Origin: JBCFBK01 sp050173895
GTDB taxonomy: Bacteria > Bacteroidota > Bacteroidia > Bacteroidales > Prolixibacteraceae
Assembly (NCBI GenBank): GCA_050173895.1
Contig: JBFXKJ010000009.1
Span: forward strand, 1-37,655
Length of the DNA stretch: 37,655 nucleotides
Direction: 5' to 3'
How positions within the stretch are numbered: position 1 is the stretch's first letter; each line of letters starts with the position of its first letter. The notes under the pieces are model-generated. The model saw nothing but the letters and a program-made list of their open reading frames with translations, made no database searches and was not told the DNA's origin. Below are positions 6,127-14,706 of the stretch, in pieces. A program made the position numbers and the translations under genes.

Positions 6127-7713
6127 TTACCTTCGCGATGCTGCCGGGCTGCAAATCAGTTTTTCAAGCTTGTCTGCCCTGCCCGCTTCCTTTCCGTTTA
6201 CCAGGACGATCAGCCCCTTTCCTTTTTTATACTTTTCGCCCGTTTTGTCCCAGATGATGGTCAGCATCTGACCATGATAAGCAATCCGGTCAAGGCAGAA
6301 CCAGTCCCATTTATCCTCTGGGATCAGCGGGTTTAGCTCAATTTTGTCGTCTGACCGGGGTCTCAGTCCCACCAGCCCGGTAATGATCAGGTCATTAAAA
6401 GTGGAGTGATTGTAATAGCGGCTGCGCTCCTGATCGCCTTTGAGCCAGTAGCCCGTGGTCTCGTCGAGGTATTCGCCGATGTACGGCCGTCCGCGGTAGT
6501 ACTGTGACTCGACATACAGCTCCAGGTGCCGGAAATAATCGTTCCTGCTTACAACCTGCTGATCCGCTTCATTCAGCAGGTTGGCCATCGCAGTCAGTGT
6601 CTGGGACGTGGCAAAGGGCCAAACCGCTCCGTCCCATTCGCAGTTGCAGCAACCATGCGTCCGGAATGCCGGGTGTCTTCTTTCGGCAGTGGTCAGGCCA
6701 AAGGGGGCCAAAAAGCCCGCTTCGTCGGTTACCTGCTTCCAGGCTGCCGCCTGTTCTTTTTCCGGAAGGTTGAAATACCACGGAATAAACCCGATGGCCT
6801 CCCGCACCTGTGCAAAGCCACCCTCTTCCCTCACGGTTTCGTAAAACCGGTCACCGGCATTCCAAAGCCTTTCCTGAACGAGCTTTTTTAAAGTATCGGC
6901 TTTGGTTGCATACAGGCGGGCAAGATCTTCCTCACCCGCCAGGGCGGCTATCTGCGCGAGAGCCCGGGCATTCCCGTACATATAACTGTTGATGGTGGGA
7001 CGGATGTTCTTCACCTTTCTTCCTCCGCTGATCTGTTCTTCCATGCCGTCGCGGACATCATACTGCCAGAAAAGTCCGCCGGGAAGCCGTCTTTCCGTCT
7101 CCCATTGCCGGTATTCACTGACCAAATCGGGTAACATACCGGTGACGAATGCCTTCTGCCCGCTGACCAGGTAACTGTTATAAAGCGCAAAGGCGGTCCA
7201 GCTGCTGAATTTCATCAGTTTATCCATTCTGCGGCCATCGTTGCCGCGAAACCAGATCTTCACATTATCCTGCAAATAAACGGGATCGTGAAGCCAGCGG
7301 GTCTCCATGATGTGGTGCCCCAGCGCGCAACTGATCAGGTTGTATTTGTCGGCATAGGAACGGTCGACCAGAAATTCGGTGATCCCGTATCCAAGGGGAG
7401 TGGCGGTGATGTGCTTGCGCAGGCTCCACCAGCGGTAATAATAAATCTCCTCAAAATTGTCGGCAGGGCATTCAAACAGGGGGATATTCGCCTTCATCCA
7501 CGTCCACGAGTCCTCATTCGGAATGGCTTTCCGGATGTTCTCATCTTCCATCCGGTTGAAATAGTCGGCGTAATGCTTAAAATTATCCGCGTTCAGCACG
7601 GTTTTCCGTTTCATTGCCGAAAGGCCCGCTGCGGCTCCCGGAGAAACACTCGCCAGAAAGACCGCGCAGGCACAGATGAATAAAAACAAAGTCTTATGGG
7701 ATTTGACAGGCAT
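6127..7713 (-). CDS. Secreted (alpha/alpha)6-barrel glycoside hydrolase, MGH1/GH63-like
   Basis: The start at 7713 is chosen because it gives a signal peptide (MPVKSHKTLFLFICACAVFL) and begins one nucleotide after the previous stop, while a longer frame would run into that gene. The 528-aa protein is rich in paired helices. It carries YYYRWWSLRKHI (near 70), a TINSYMYGNARALAQIAALA helix pair and CNCEWDGAVWPFATS (about 370), where the Asp before GAVWPF corresponds to the general acid of GH63/GH37-type barrels. A small beta-domain closes the protein. Relatives include mannosylglycerate hydrolase-like enzymes, and beta-glucuronidase families such as GH154 share the fold. The exact family and sugar cannot be fixed from sequence. 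It may trim the product of the propeller enzyme encoded just upstream. Confidence 0.6.
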   Translation of the reverse strand: MPVKSHKTLFLFICACAVFLASVSPGAAAGLSAMKRKTVLNADNFKHYADYFNRMEDENIRKAIPNEDSWTWMKANIPLFECPADNFEEIYYYRWWSLRKHITATPLGYGITEFLVDRSYADKYNLISCALGHHIMETRWLHDPVYLQDNVKIWFRGNDGRRMDKLMKFSSWTAFALYNSYLVSGQKAFVTGMLPDLVSEYRQWETERRLPGGLFWQYDVRDGMEEQISGGRKVKNIRPTINSYMYGNARALAQIAALAGEEDLARLYATKADTLKKLVQERLWNAGDRFYETVREEGGFAQVREAIGFIPWYFNLPEKEQAAAWKQVTDEAGFLAPFGLTTAERRHPAFRTHGCCNCEWDGAVWPFATSQTLTAMANLLNEADQQVVSRNDYFRHLELYVESQYYRGRPYIGEYLDETTGYWLKGDQERSRYYNHSTFNDLIITGLVGLRPRSDDKIELNPLIPEDKWDWFCLDRIAYHGQMLTIIWDKTGEKYKKGKGLIVLVNGKEAGRADKLEKLICSPAASRR

Positions 7714-7714
7714 C

Positions 7715-9559
7715 TTACAGTTTTTTTGTAACGAGTGAATAAACAGAAAACACAGCTTCAGGCACCGGCTTTCCGGTTTGCGGCCGATCGTACTGCTGAT
7801 CGGTGGGCGTGTCAATATCGGGGAAACGCCTCACATCGCCTGTGCGGAAAGCAATCCGCTCCAGTTCATGCACCGGTGCATAAAACAGGCCCGCCGACCG
7901 GCGCTCACCGTTGATGTAAACGGTATAAAACCGGTTTGCTGCGGTTGCCTCGATCCGGACGGTATATGTTTTTCCAGCCTCGTAGCTCATGATGTTCTTA
8001 AGCCGGTAGCCATTTTTCTGCTTCAGGAAGCCGTCGCCACCGAAAGTAAGACGAAGGGCGGCGGTGCCCCGCCCGTCCAGCAGTTCAATATCCAGTTGCC
8101 CGTGATCGCGTTGCCCGGCTTCGATGGTAAACTCCACCGCCAGGCTGTCGGAGGGCGGAAACACCCGCTCTGCCCGGGCATAGTCAAATTCATCGCGGTC
8201 GCGCAGCACCAGGCAGTGTGTACCGGCTATGTCCGGTTCCACAGAAACCCGCGCCCACACCGGACTGTACAGGTTCCACCAGTCGAGTTCCTTCCCGCGG
8301 GCCAGGCGGTCAAAAATTTCGTTCACCTGTTCGGATACGCCGTCCGTTACCGGAACGGGAATCTTCGAAATCCAGATGTCTTCCTTGTTCATGCTGTAGG
8401 TGACCCACATATTCCCGTCGGGCGGCGTGCCGTTCCCCTCCGTAATTCCGCGGACATACTGCGGCCCGTACGACTTGTAGTTCCCTCCATAGCGCATCGT
8501 GGCAATTTCGCCGTTGACCAGCAGGAGTTTAGAATAATTCAATCCGTCATCGCTCACCGACAGCGCCAGGGGCCACCGGAAATCGGAAGGGTTATAAACC
8601 GTGGCATACTTCCCGTCGACCGTCTTTTGTCCCCAGATCTTGGCATTGCTGTTCACAAAGCCCGGGGCCCGTACCGGCTGCGTCCAGCTCCGGCCTTCAT
8701 CCTGACTCACAGCAGCAAGCGCATGTTTCCAAAGCCCGATAACGCGCCCGTCGGTCAAATGATACCAGCAAAAAGCCTTGAACTCGCCTTTCAGCGAAAT
8801 GAGCGGATCGTCCCGGTCGGCTTCCTCGTTCCATTGCTGCGTGTACAGACGATCGGAAAGCAATTCATCGCAGGCTTTCACGAAGCCCTTGTCCCGGCTC
8901 TTCCCGTAGAACGGATAGCCGGTGTTCTTTTCATTCCAGCCTTTATTGTAACGAATGAAGTGGATGGGTCCCCATGAACCGTTTTTGTAAAGCTCGCGCA
9001 CCACGCGCCCAATCCCATTCCCGTCGTTCGGACTGTCTTTTTCGTGAAGCGAAACGGCAATATAGGCCAGCACCAGCAACCGGTCGCCGGAACTCACATA
9101 AAACCCCATCCGCTGGTGATTCACCGAAAGCAGGCCTCGGGCCACCGCCGTATCTCCCTCTTTCGTAGTCCCGTCAGGAACCGGATACGGGGGAAAGACC
9201 ACCCGGGGCTTCGACCACTCATAGCCGTTTTTCGATGTGGCCAGCAAGGTCGCTCCGGGAGCGATGTGCTCGCCCACCGGGTCGCTCAGGTACTCCAGGA
9301 AAAAGGTGTTGTTCCAAAATGCCAGCATCGGAGCATGGTTATAGGTCCAGCCCAGGCTGTCGGCCATTTCCGGAAACTCCCGGTTGGCCCGCATCACCCC
9401 GATATTGTGAACCCCCACTGCCGCCCTTAGCTGACCATGATGATAATCCGGGTTGTTCAGTTCTTTCCCCGTGAAATTCGGAATTTCCTGTCCAACAGCA
9501 ATCGCTGCTGAAAAGAAGACCGCCGTGAGCATCCCGTTTATCCTGTTTAACATCCTCAT
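7715..9559 (-). CDS. Secreted beta-propeller enzyme, GH145-like, with C-terminal LamG-like domain
   Basis: The 614-aa protein has a signal peptide (MLTAVFFSAAIAVGQ), a propeller of about 30-420 and a concanavalin-like C-terminal sandwich of about 440-600. The segment HHGQLRAAVGVHNIGVMRAN places a conserved His at about residue 51, followed by LGWTYNHAPMLAFWNNTFFL. From memory, the GH145 alpha-L-rhamnosidases use a catalytic His at about position 48, so GH145 or a close clan is the best guess; it is not proved. Blades contain TSKNGYEWSKP and SQDEGRSWTQP Asp-box-like turns. GH145 enzymes remove L-rhamnose capping glucuronic acid. It is followed one base later by the (alpha/alpha)6 hydrolase and preceded by the GH43-like gene at 4 nt, clearly one operon. 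Confidence 0.55.
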   Translation of the reverse strand: MRMLNRINGMLTAVFFSAAIAVGQEIPNFTGKELNNPDYHHGQLRAAVGVHNIGVMRANREFPEMADSLGWTYNHAPMLAFWNNTFFLEYLSDPVGEHIAPGATLLATSKNGYEWSKPRVVFPPYPVPDGTTKEGDTAVARGLLSVNHQRMGFYVSSGDRLLVLAYIAVSLHEKDSPNDGNGIGRVVRELYKNGSWGPIHFIRYNKGWNEKNTGYPFYGKSRDKGFVKACDELLSDRLYTQQWNEEADRDDPLISLKGEFKAFCWYHLTDGRVIGLWKHALAAVSQDEGRSWTQPVRAPGFVNSNAKIWGQKTVDGKYATVYNPSDFRWPLALSVSDDGLNYSKLLLVNGEIATMRYGGNYKSYGPQYVRGITEGNGTPPDGNMWVTYSMNKEDIWISKIPVPVTDGVSEQVNEIFDRLARGKELDWWNLYSPVWARVSVEPDIAGTHCLVLRDRDEFDYARAERVFPPSDSLAVEFTIEAGQRDHGQLDIELLDGRGTAALRLTFGGDGFLKQKNGYRLKNIMSYEAGKTYTVRIEATAANRFYTVYINGERRSAGLFYAPVHELERIAFRTGDVRRFPDIDTPTDQQYDRPQTGKPVPEAVFSVYSLVTKKL

Positions 9560-9563
9560 ATCA

Positions 9564-10487
9564 CTATCGTTTGTTCTTGATTAATCCGTCAATGATCCCC
9601 TTCCCGGCCTTAAAAACAGTGCCGTGCTTATGCCCCGGAGGAAGGGAAATTTCAGCAGAAACATCTTCAAAATGGATGAAGTCGGCGGTCCGGGATGCAC
9701 CGAATGTCTTGTCACGATAGGCATCGTAATAAATCAGATACTGATCACCCGTTTTTACAACGGTTGGCCCTTCGGTAAAGGACTCAGTAAAAGCGGCCGA
9801 CACCTGTTTATAAGGGCCCAGGGGATCGTTTGCAAAAGCCACCTTCAGGTTCCGCATCGGACGCGTGTTATCTTTCAGCACCAGCACATAATCGGCCGTA
9901 TCCCGCTTCACGATCACGGCGTCGATCACACTGAAGCCCGGATCAAGAAACAGCTTTGCTTCCGAAAAGCTGATAAAATCTTTGGTAGTCGTATAGTACA
10001 TCCGGTGATTGTTCCGTTCCTCTTCCAGGCCTTTTTCAAACTTAAACGGAATGGTCGATGCCCAGATGATGATGTATTCCTGCCTTTCATCGTCATAGAA
10101 AAGCTCCGGCGCCCACACATTTACGGTCGAGGTATCGGACATCACCTCAATAAATTTCTGCTCCGTCCAGTTGATCAGATCTTTTGAGCCGGCATAACCG
10201 AAACCGCGGTCGCCCTTCCAGGAAGAGGTCCAGACCAGGTGGAATGTGCCGTCGGGCCCTTTCACCACCGAAGGGTCGCGCATCACTTTTTGCTGACCGA
10301 CTTCGGGAGTAAGCCACGGCCCTCCGAGGTCGGTCCAGTGATAGCCGTCCTCGCTGTACGCCAAAAATAACCCCTTGTCGGCCGGTTCACGAAAAGTCGA
10401 AAAAAGATAATATTCCTTTTCTTCCGGCTGCCCGCAGGAAACAAGCACCCCTGTCAGCAGAATTAACGCCAGGATTTTCTGTTTCAT
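9564..10487 (-). CDS. GH43-like five-bladed propeller glycosidase, lipoprotein
   Basis: The ATG at 10487 gives a lipoprotein signal (MKQKILALILLTGVLVSCGQ) with cysteine at about residue 18. A GH43-like propeller follows: DKGLFLAYSEDGYHWTDLG, then MRDPSVVKGPDGTFHLVW with the likely base Asp, VWAPELFYDDERQEYIIIW, the VIDAVIVK Asp and TEGPTVVKTGDQYLIYYDAY with the likely acid Glu. The three acidic positions in the usual GH43 order are all present. GH43 enzymes act on arabinofuranosides, xylosides or galactosides; the subfamily is not clear. It should sit on the cell surface or in the periplasm. It is 36 nt behind GH140, with two copies of a 7-bp repeat in that gap. Confidence 0.7.
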   Translation of the reverse strand: MKQKILALILLTGVLVSCGQPEEKEYYLFSTFREPADKGLFLAYSEDGYHWTDLGGPWLTPEVGQQKVMRDPSVVKGPDGTFHLVWTSSWKGDRGFGYAGSKDLINWTEQKFIEVMSDTSTVNVWAPELFYDDERQEYIIIWASTIPFKFEKGLEEERNNHRMYYTTTKDFISFSEAKLFLDPGFSVIDAVIVKRDTADYVLVLKDNTRPMRNLKVAFANDPLGPYKQVSAAFTESFTEGPTVVKTGDQYLIYYDAYRDKTFGASRTADFIHFEDVSAEISLPPGHKHGTVFKAGKGIIDGLIKNKR

Positions 10488-10507
10488 CTGTATAAATTTT
10501 AAAGACA

Positions 10508-10521
10508 CAAGTATCAAGTAT
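10508..10521. repeat. Two-copy 7-bp tandem repeat between GH140 and GH43-like genes
   Basis: CAAGTAT occurs twice head to tail at 10508-10521, followed by CA. It is a short example of the 7-bp repeats also seen at 25692 and 37530. Confidence 0.5.
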
Positions 10522-10523
10522 CA

Positions 10524-11918
10524 TCATTCCGTGACCAGCACCAGCACCCAGTCGCTTCCGTTTTGTACTTCACCCGGGGGATCGAATTCATGGATATCGC
10601 TGTTGGGAAATATTCCGACAGCTTCCATTTTCCCGTCACGGGGATTGTACCAGGCTGCTTTCACATTTTCACCCTTTATTTTACCCATATTGACTTTCAT
10701 GTTCTGTCCGTTATACGTGTAAATAAGTGCATAGTCTTCTCCCCGGGTGGCGATCAGGTAATCGTATTTCTCACCCGGCTGTTCAGCGATGATCGACTGA
10801 TCCGGCACACGGTCGAAATAAGAGCGGGAAAGCATCAGTTCCTTCAGATAGATCATTTGCCCCGCTCCGGGATCGTCGATGGCTTCGGTCCAGAATTTCT
10901 TCGCTCCGTAAGCCCCTTCCTGATCGTTCGGACCACGAAACTGCATCACCGAACTATGCCCGTAGGTAAAACCGGCAGCTCCGGCAAAGACCGACCAGTA
11001 GGCATACCGCCTCACGTCGGCATCGTTCCATAACGGCTGCAGCGTATCGTGCAGACCCTGCGGAATCCCCTCATAGGAAGGCTCACCATCGAGTGTCGGC
11101 TTAACCGGGTCAAGCCGGTAATCGGCCTCCACATAACGCCAGTTGTCCTCGCCATACGCCAGTTCCGTGTCGTCCTGATCATATCGGCGATGCCCCGACT
11201 GGAACATATTGAAATCGAGCCAGCCCTCCTGGTGAAACCATTTGGACGACTGGGTTCTCCCGCGCGGGTGAAAGGTAATCAGATGATTCGGGTCATGATC
11301 GTTGAGCGTGCTGCCGATGGCATTCCATACGGCTGTGGAATCACTGCCCGGAATATCGCCTCCGTTGAGCCAGATAACGTTCTTTTTATCCCGGTAGCGG
11401 TCGGCCAAAAATCCGGCGTAGGTCTTTCCCTGTGCGGTGTTCACATGCCCCGCTTTTACATTTCCTCCCCAAACCGGCACCAGGGCCATGAACAGTCCCT
11501 TTTCGGCGGCCTGGTCAACGATAAAATCCAGATGGTCCCAGTAATCGTATTCATCCGGGTTTTCAAAGCTGTTGCCGGCAGTAACCAGCGGTCGGGCAAC
11601 ATCCTGACCGGTCAGCGCTGAATCGCCGTATTGATTCACGGCACCCACGCCATGCAGCACCATCACCTGGATTACGTTAAAACCTTTTTGAGCACGGTTT
11701 TCCAGGTACCGGACGGCCTCCTCACGGTCGAGTTTGGTCAGCAGCAACCAGCCGGTGTCACCCAGCCAGAAAAACGGTTTTTTATTTTGGTCGGTAAAAA
11801 AACGGCCGTTTCCCGAAACCTGCAGTACCGGCATCTGCTCCGGTGCGGCTTTTTTTATTTCTGCTTTACAGGTCCATAAACAAGCAACAATGCCGATCAG
11901 TACGATTTTCTTCATCAT
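10524..11918 (-). CDS. GH140-family (apiosidase-like, DUF4038) glycosidase
   Basis: The 464-aa protein has a lipoprotein-like signal (VLIGIVACLWTCKAEIKK). The TIM-barrel domain includes FFWLGDTGWLLLTKLDREEA (about 49-68), NVIQVMVLHGVGAVNQYGDS, NVIWLNGGDIPGSDS with Asp 188, and KPTLDGEPSYEGI with Glu 279/283. The Asp and Glu lie close to the catalytic Asp187 and Glu284 recalled for the GH140 apiosidase BT1012. A C-terminal small beta-domain (DYALIYTYNGQNMKVNMGKI) matches the putative collagen-binding domain of this family. Known activity is cleavage of apiose from rhamnogalacturonan-II, but the DUF4038 family is broader. It follows the sodium symporter by 39 nt. Apiose as the substrate is likely but not certain. 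Confidence 0.7.
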   Translation of the reverse strand: MMKKIVLIGIVACLWTCKAEIKKAAPEQMPVLQVSGNGRFFTDQNKKPFFWLGDTGWLLLTKLDREEAVRYLENRAQKGFNVIQVMVLHGVGAVNQYGDSALTGQDVARPLVTAGNSFENPDEYDYWDHLDFIVDQAAEKGLFMALVPVWGGNVKAGHVNTAQGKTYAGFLADRYRDKKNVIWLNGGDIPGSDSTAVWNAIGSTLNDHDPNHLITFHPRGRTQSSKWFHQEGWLDFNMFQSGHRRYDQDDTELAYGEDNWRYVEADYRLDPVKPTLDGEPSYEGIPQGLHDTLQPLWNDADVRRYAYWSVFAGAAGFTYGHSSVMQFRGPNDQEGAYGAKKFWTEAIDDPGAGQMIYLKELMLSRSYFDRVPDQSIIAEQPGEKYDYLIATRGEDYALIYTYNGQNMKVNMGKIKGENVKAAWYNPRDGKMEAVGIFPNSDIHEFDPPGEVQNGSDWVLVLVTE

Positions 11919-11957
11919 GTTTGGTTTTGTGGTTACTGATAGAATGAATTCATCATT

Positions 11958-13538
11958 TCAATTTAGTTGATCATCCGGATCCTTCCGATCGTTCATTTTT
12001 CGCCCGTACCAGGTTAACCGGGGCTCCGGCTTATTTCCCTTATACATGAAGCTGGCCGTGTAGCCGAAGAAGATCAGCACCAGATGCGAATATACGCCGA
12101 TCATATAGGGATGATGGGTAAAGTTATAATCCCCCAGATTGATCAGCAGCGTCTCGTTTCCCTTCATCCCGATCGGGGTTGAAGTCAGAAGCGCCCAGGC
12201 AGTGAAAAGGATACAGGCTCCTATACCCCAGTACAGGCCCTGTTTGTTGGCATGCGTGCTGAAGATCCCCAGCAGGAACATCCCTGCAATGCCTCCCGAA
12301 AAAATGGAATACAGCGTAAATACAACACCCAACACCCCTTCGCTTCCCGCCCGGACGTACCATAACGCAATCAGAATCGACAAAACACCGGCTACGACGA
12401 CAAAAAGCTTGCTCATGAACATGCGGTGTTTCTCTGAACTCGCCGGTTTGATACGCAGGTAATAGTCCTGCAGCAAAACGGCCGAAAGGCAGTTCAGATC
12501 GGAATCCAGGCTGGAGATTGCCGCCGCGATCAGGGCGGAAAGGATCAGCCCGACGATCCCCGGTGGAAGCTGTGTCATAATGAAATGAGGGAAGACTTCA
12601 TCCGGCCGGATCCCCTCAGGCAGAGCGGATCCTGTAAGCTGATACCAGGAAAACAGGGCTGTTCCGATGAACATGAACATCGCCCATACGGGAACGCTGA
12701 GCAGCACGCCCATCAAGGCCGCTTTCACGGCTGCTTTATCCGACCGGGCAGTCAGGTAGCGCTGGACGATCGTCTGGTCTGTCCCGTATTTCTGGATCGC
12801 ATAAAAAATGCCGTTCAAAACCATCACAATGAAGGTCAGGTTCACAAAGTCCAGGTCGAAGGGGCCAAAGCCGATCCTTCCGTTCTCCGCGGCCACCCGC
12901 CATATGGCTGCCGGCCCCCCTTCAGGCGTAAACAGCAAAATAAACAGGGCAATAATCCCGCCAACGATCAGCAGAAAACCCTGGATCACGTCCAGCCAGA
13001 TCACTGCTTCGATCCCGCCAAACATCGTCAGGATAATGATTACCCCGCCAACGATCCAGATAATGGAGGAAGTGTCAAAGCCGGTCATTTTACTCAGGGC
13101 CATGGCCAGCAGAAAAAAGACAGTTCCCATTTTTGAAAAATGGGTCAGGGAGAAGCTCACCGAGGTGTACAGCCGGGCAAAAAGCCCAAAACGCTTTTCA
13201 AAATATTCGTAGGTGCTTAACCGGATCACCCGCCGAAACAACGGAACCACGAAACCTACGATCGCGACCAGGACCACCGGCACCATCAGGCCCTGGACGA
13301 GCAGGATCCAGTTTGACTTGTATCCCTCGCCGGGGTATGCTAAAAACGTGACACTGCTGATCAGTGTTGCCAGAATGGAAATTCCGATGGCCCACGAAGG
13401 GATGGTCCCCCCGGCCGTAAAATAATTGCCGGTGTCTTTTTGCCTTTTTGCAAAGCGGAAGCCGATTGCCAGCGAGATCAGCAAAAAAAGGATGATAACC
13501 AGGTAATCGATCGGGTGAACAGAGCCAACAGCTTTCAT
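11958..13538 (-). CDS. Sodium:solute symporter (SSS family)
   Basis: The 526-aa integral membrane protein has about 13-14 hydrophobic helices and SSS hallmarks: the start HPIDYLVIILFLLISLAIGF, the GNYFTAGGTIPSWAIGISI segment (about 36-54), KYGTDQTIVQRYLTARSDK (about 235-253) and the AAAISSLDSDLNCLSAVL sodium-site helix. SSS carriers import sugars, sugar acids and sialic acid with sodium. It follows the DUF1537 kinase by 5 nt, so it is the probable importer for the sugar acid handled by the four metabolic enzymes upstream. Substrate cannot be read from sequence. The charged tail (DRKDPDDQLN) is cytoplasmic or periplasmic depending on helix count. Confidence 0.85.
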   Translation of the reverse strand: MKAVGSVHPIDYLVIILFLLISLAIGFRFAKRQKDTGNYFTAGGTIPSWAIGISILATLISSVTFLAYPGEGYKSNWILLVQGLMVPVVLVAIVGFVVPLFRRVIRLSTYEYFEKRFGLFARLYTSVSFSLTHFSKMGTVFFLLAMALSKMTGFDTSSIIWIVGGVIIILTMFGGIEAVIWLDVIQGFLLIVGGIIALFILLFTPEGGPAAIWRVAAENGRIGFGPFDLDFVNLTFIVMVLNGIFYAIQKYGTDQTIVQRYLTARSDKAAVKAALMGVLLSVPVWAMFMFIGTALFSWYQLTGSALPEGIRPDEVFPHFIMTQLPPGIVGLILSALIAAAISSLDSDLNCLSAVLLQDYYLRIKPASSEKHRMFMSKLFVVVAGVLSILIALWYVRAGSEGVLGVVFTLYSIFSGGIAGMFLLGIFSTHANKQGLYWGIGACILFTAWALLTSTPIGMKGNETLLINLGDYNFTHHPYMIGVYSHLVLIFFGYTASFMYKGNKPEPRLTWYGRKMNDRKDPDDQLN

Positions 13539-13543
13539 GTAGG

Positions 13544-14704
13544 TTAGTTTAGTACATTTTTATTGAGCAAAAATTCCGGCCAGACGTAACTGCCGGGCTT
13601 AGTTGTAATATGCAGATTGGTGTTTCCCGGGATAATCATCTGGATGATCCCGAAGTCAAATTCACGGTACGGAATCAGCCGCCGGATCCGAAGGTCGGTG
13701 AGGATCCTGAAAGCAGTCGCCCCTCCTTCAATAAAAAGATCATCGACCGGCACAAGATCAAAAATTCCCCTGACAAGCCGGCCTGTCATTTCGCGAATGG
13801 CTGCTGGCGATACCGGCTCACCCCCCGGACGAAAAACGGTCGTTAAAGCCACCTTTCCGTATGATTGGATGGCGGCGGCGATCTTCCCGGCCCACTGCGA
13901 AAGAACAGACTGCCGGTCCGGTCCGTAAAAGAACTGTTCATCCAGGTTAAACACCACCACTCCGGTGTCCCTGATCTTATCCATCAGCGCTGCGTCCTTC
14001 GGATAAGTACTTCCAAAGATAAACAAGACATTCTTTCCGGTAAAGGGTTCAGGAAAAGGAATTGGGCGCACATCGGGAAAATCTTTCTGCAGGAGGGCTT
14101 CAAAAAAGCCGGAGCCCCCGGCAGCCAGGGTCGACTCATCAATTTTTCCGGCCCAGGAGATCAAATCGCCTTTATCCGTGACATTTCCGATGATCAGTCC
14201 GCTGTCAGGCAACCGCTCTTCCCAGTTCGCTGAAACAAGGCGGCGGGCATCTCCCCCCACAATCGCCCTGACATCGCTGACCCGAAGCGGGAACTCAGGA
14301 TCAGCAGAAAATGAAGTTTCGGCCAGCGGCACTCCGTTTACAAAGTAGATGCCATCGCGGATAATCCGGTTGAAATGCGGATTTGCAGGGACCAGGATCA
14401 CGCGCTTCATGCCCGAAGCCTGCTGCTGACTGATCAGTTCCTCATAAATGTGCCCTCTCAATACAGAATCGAGCTTCTTAAAAATAAACCTTGGGGAAAG
14501 CGTCAGCAGTTGGCGCGTTACTTTGTCAATCTCCTGTCTGGCATCGTCCACAGACATGGAACGGGTATCGGTGGCAATGACAAGAAGGTCGGCATTACTT
14601 TGTCCGCTGACCTCGGTCTCAATGGTCACTTTCATCCCCCGGCGCAATCCAACACCACCAATCTCAGCGGCGCCGGTAAAATCATCGGCAATGACAGCTA
14701 TCAT
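13544..14704 (-). CDS. DUF1537 four-carbon sugar-acid kinase (D-threonate kinase-like)
   Basis: The 386-aa protein shows the DUF1537 layout: IAVIADDFTGAAEIGGVGLR at the N-terminus, a TDTRSM segment, FKKLDSVLRGHIYEEL (about 95-110, substrate-binding Lys-Asp-Ser), VLVPANPHFNRIIRDGIYFV, and a C-terminal nucleotide-binding domain with FIEGGATAFRIL and a closing NTNLHITTKPGSYVWP. Known members phosphorylate D-threonate, L-threonate, D-erythronate or 3-oxo-isoapionate at the terminal hydroxyl. Here the neighbour 2 nt upstream is a PdxA2-like dehydrogenase and no LtnD- or DenD-type dehydrogenase is present. That pairing is the known DtnK/PdxA2 route, which makes D-threonate the best substrate guess. 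It is slightly shorter than the common 420 aa but has all main motifs. Confidence 0.8.
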   Translation of the reverse strand: MIAVIADDFTGAAEIGGVGLRRGMKVTIETEVSGQSNADLLVIATDTRSMSVDDARQEIDKVTRQLLTLSPRFIFKKLDSVLRGHIYEELISQQQASGMKRVILVPANPHFNRIIRDGIYFVNGVPLAETSFSADPEFPLRVSDVRAIVGGDARRLVSANWEERLPDSGLIIGNVTDKGDLISWAGKIDESTLAAGGSGFFEALLQKDFPDVRPIPFPEPFTGKNVLFIFGSTYPKDAALMDKIRDTGVVVFNLDEQFFYGPDRQSVLSQWAGKIAAAIQSYGKVALTTVFRPGGEPVSPAAIREMTGRLVRGIFDLVPVDDLFIEGGATAFRILTDLRIRRLIPYREFDFGIIQMIIPGNTNLHITTKPGSYVWPEFLLNKNVLN

Positions 14705-14706
14705 AG

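Noticed and set aside
7714..7815. Longer N-terminus of the (alpha/alpha)6 hydrolase
   Set aside because: It would overlap the end of the upstream gene by about 100 bp and bury the signal peptide.
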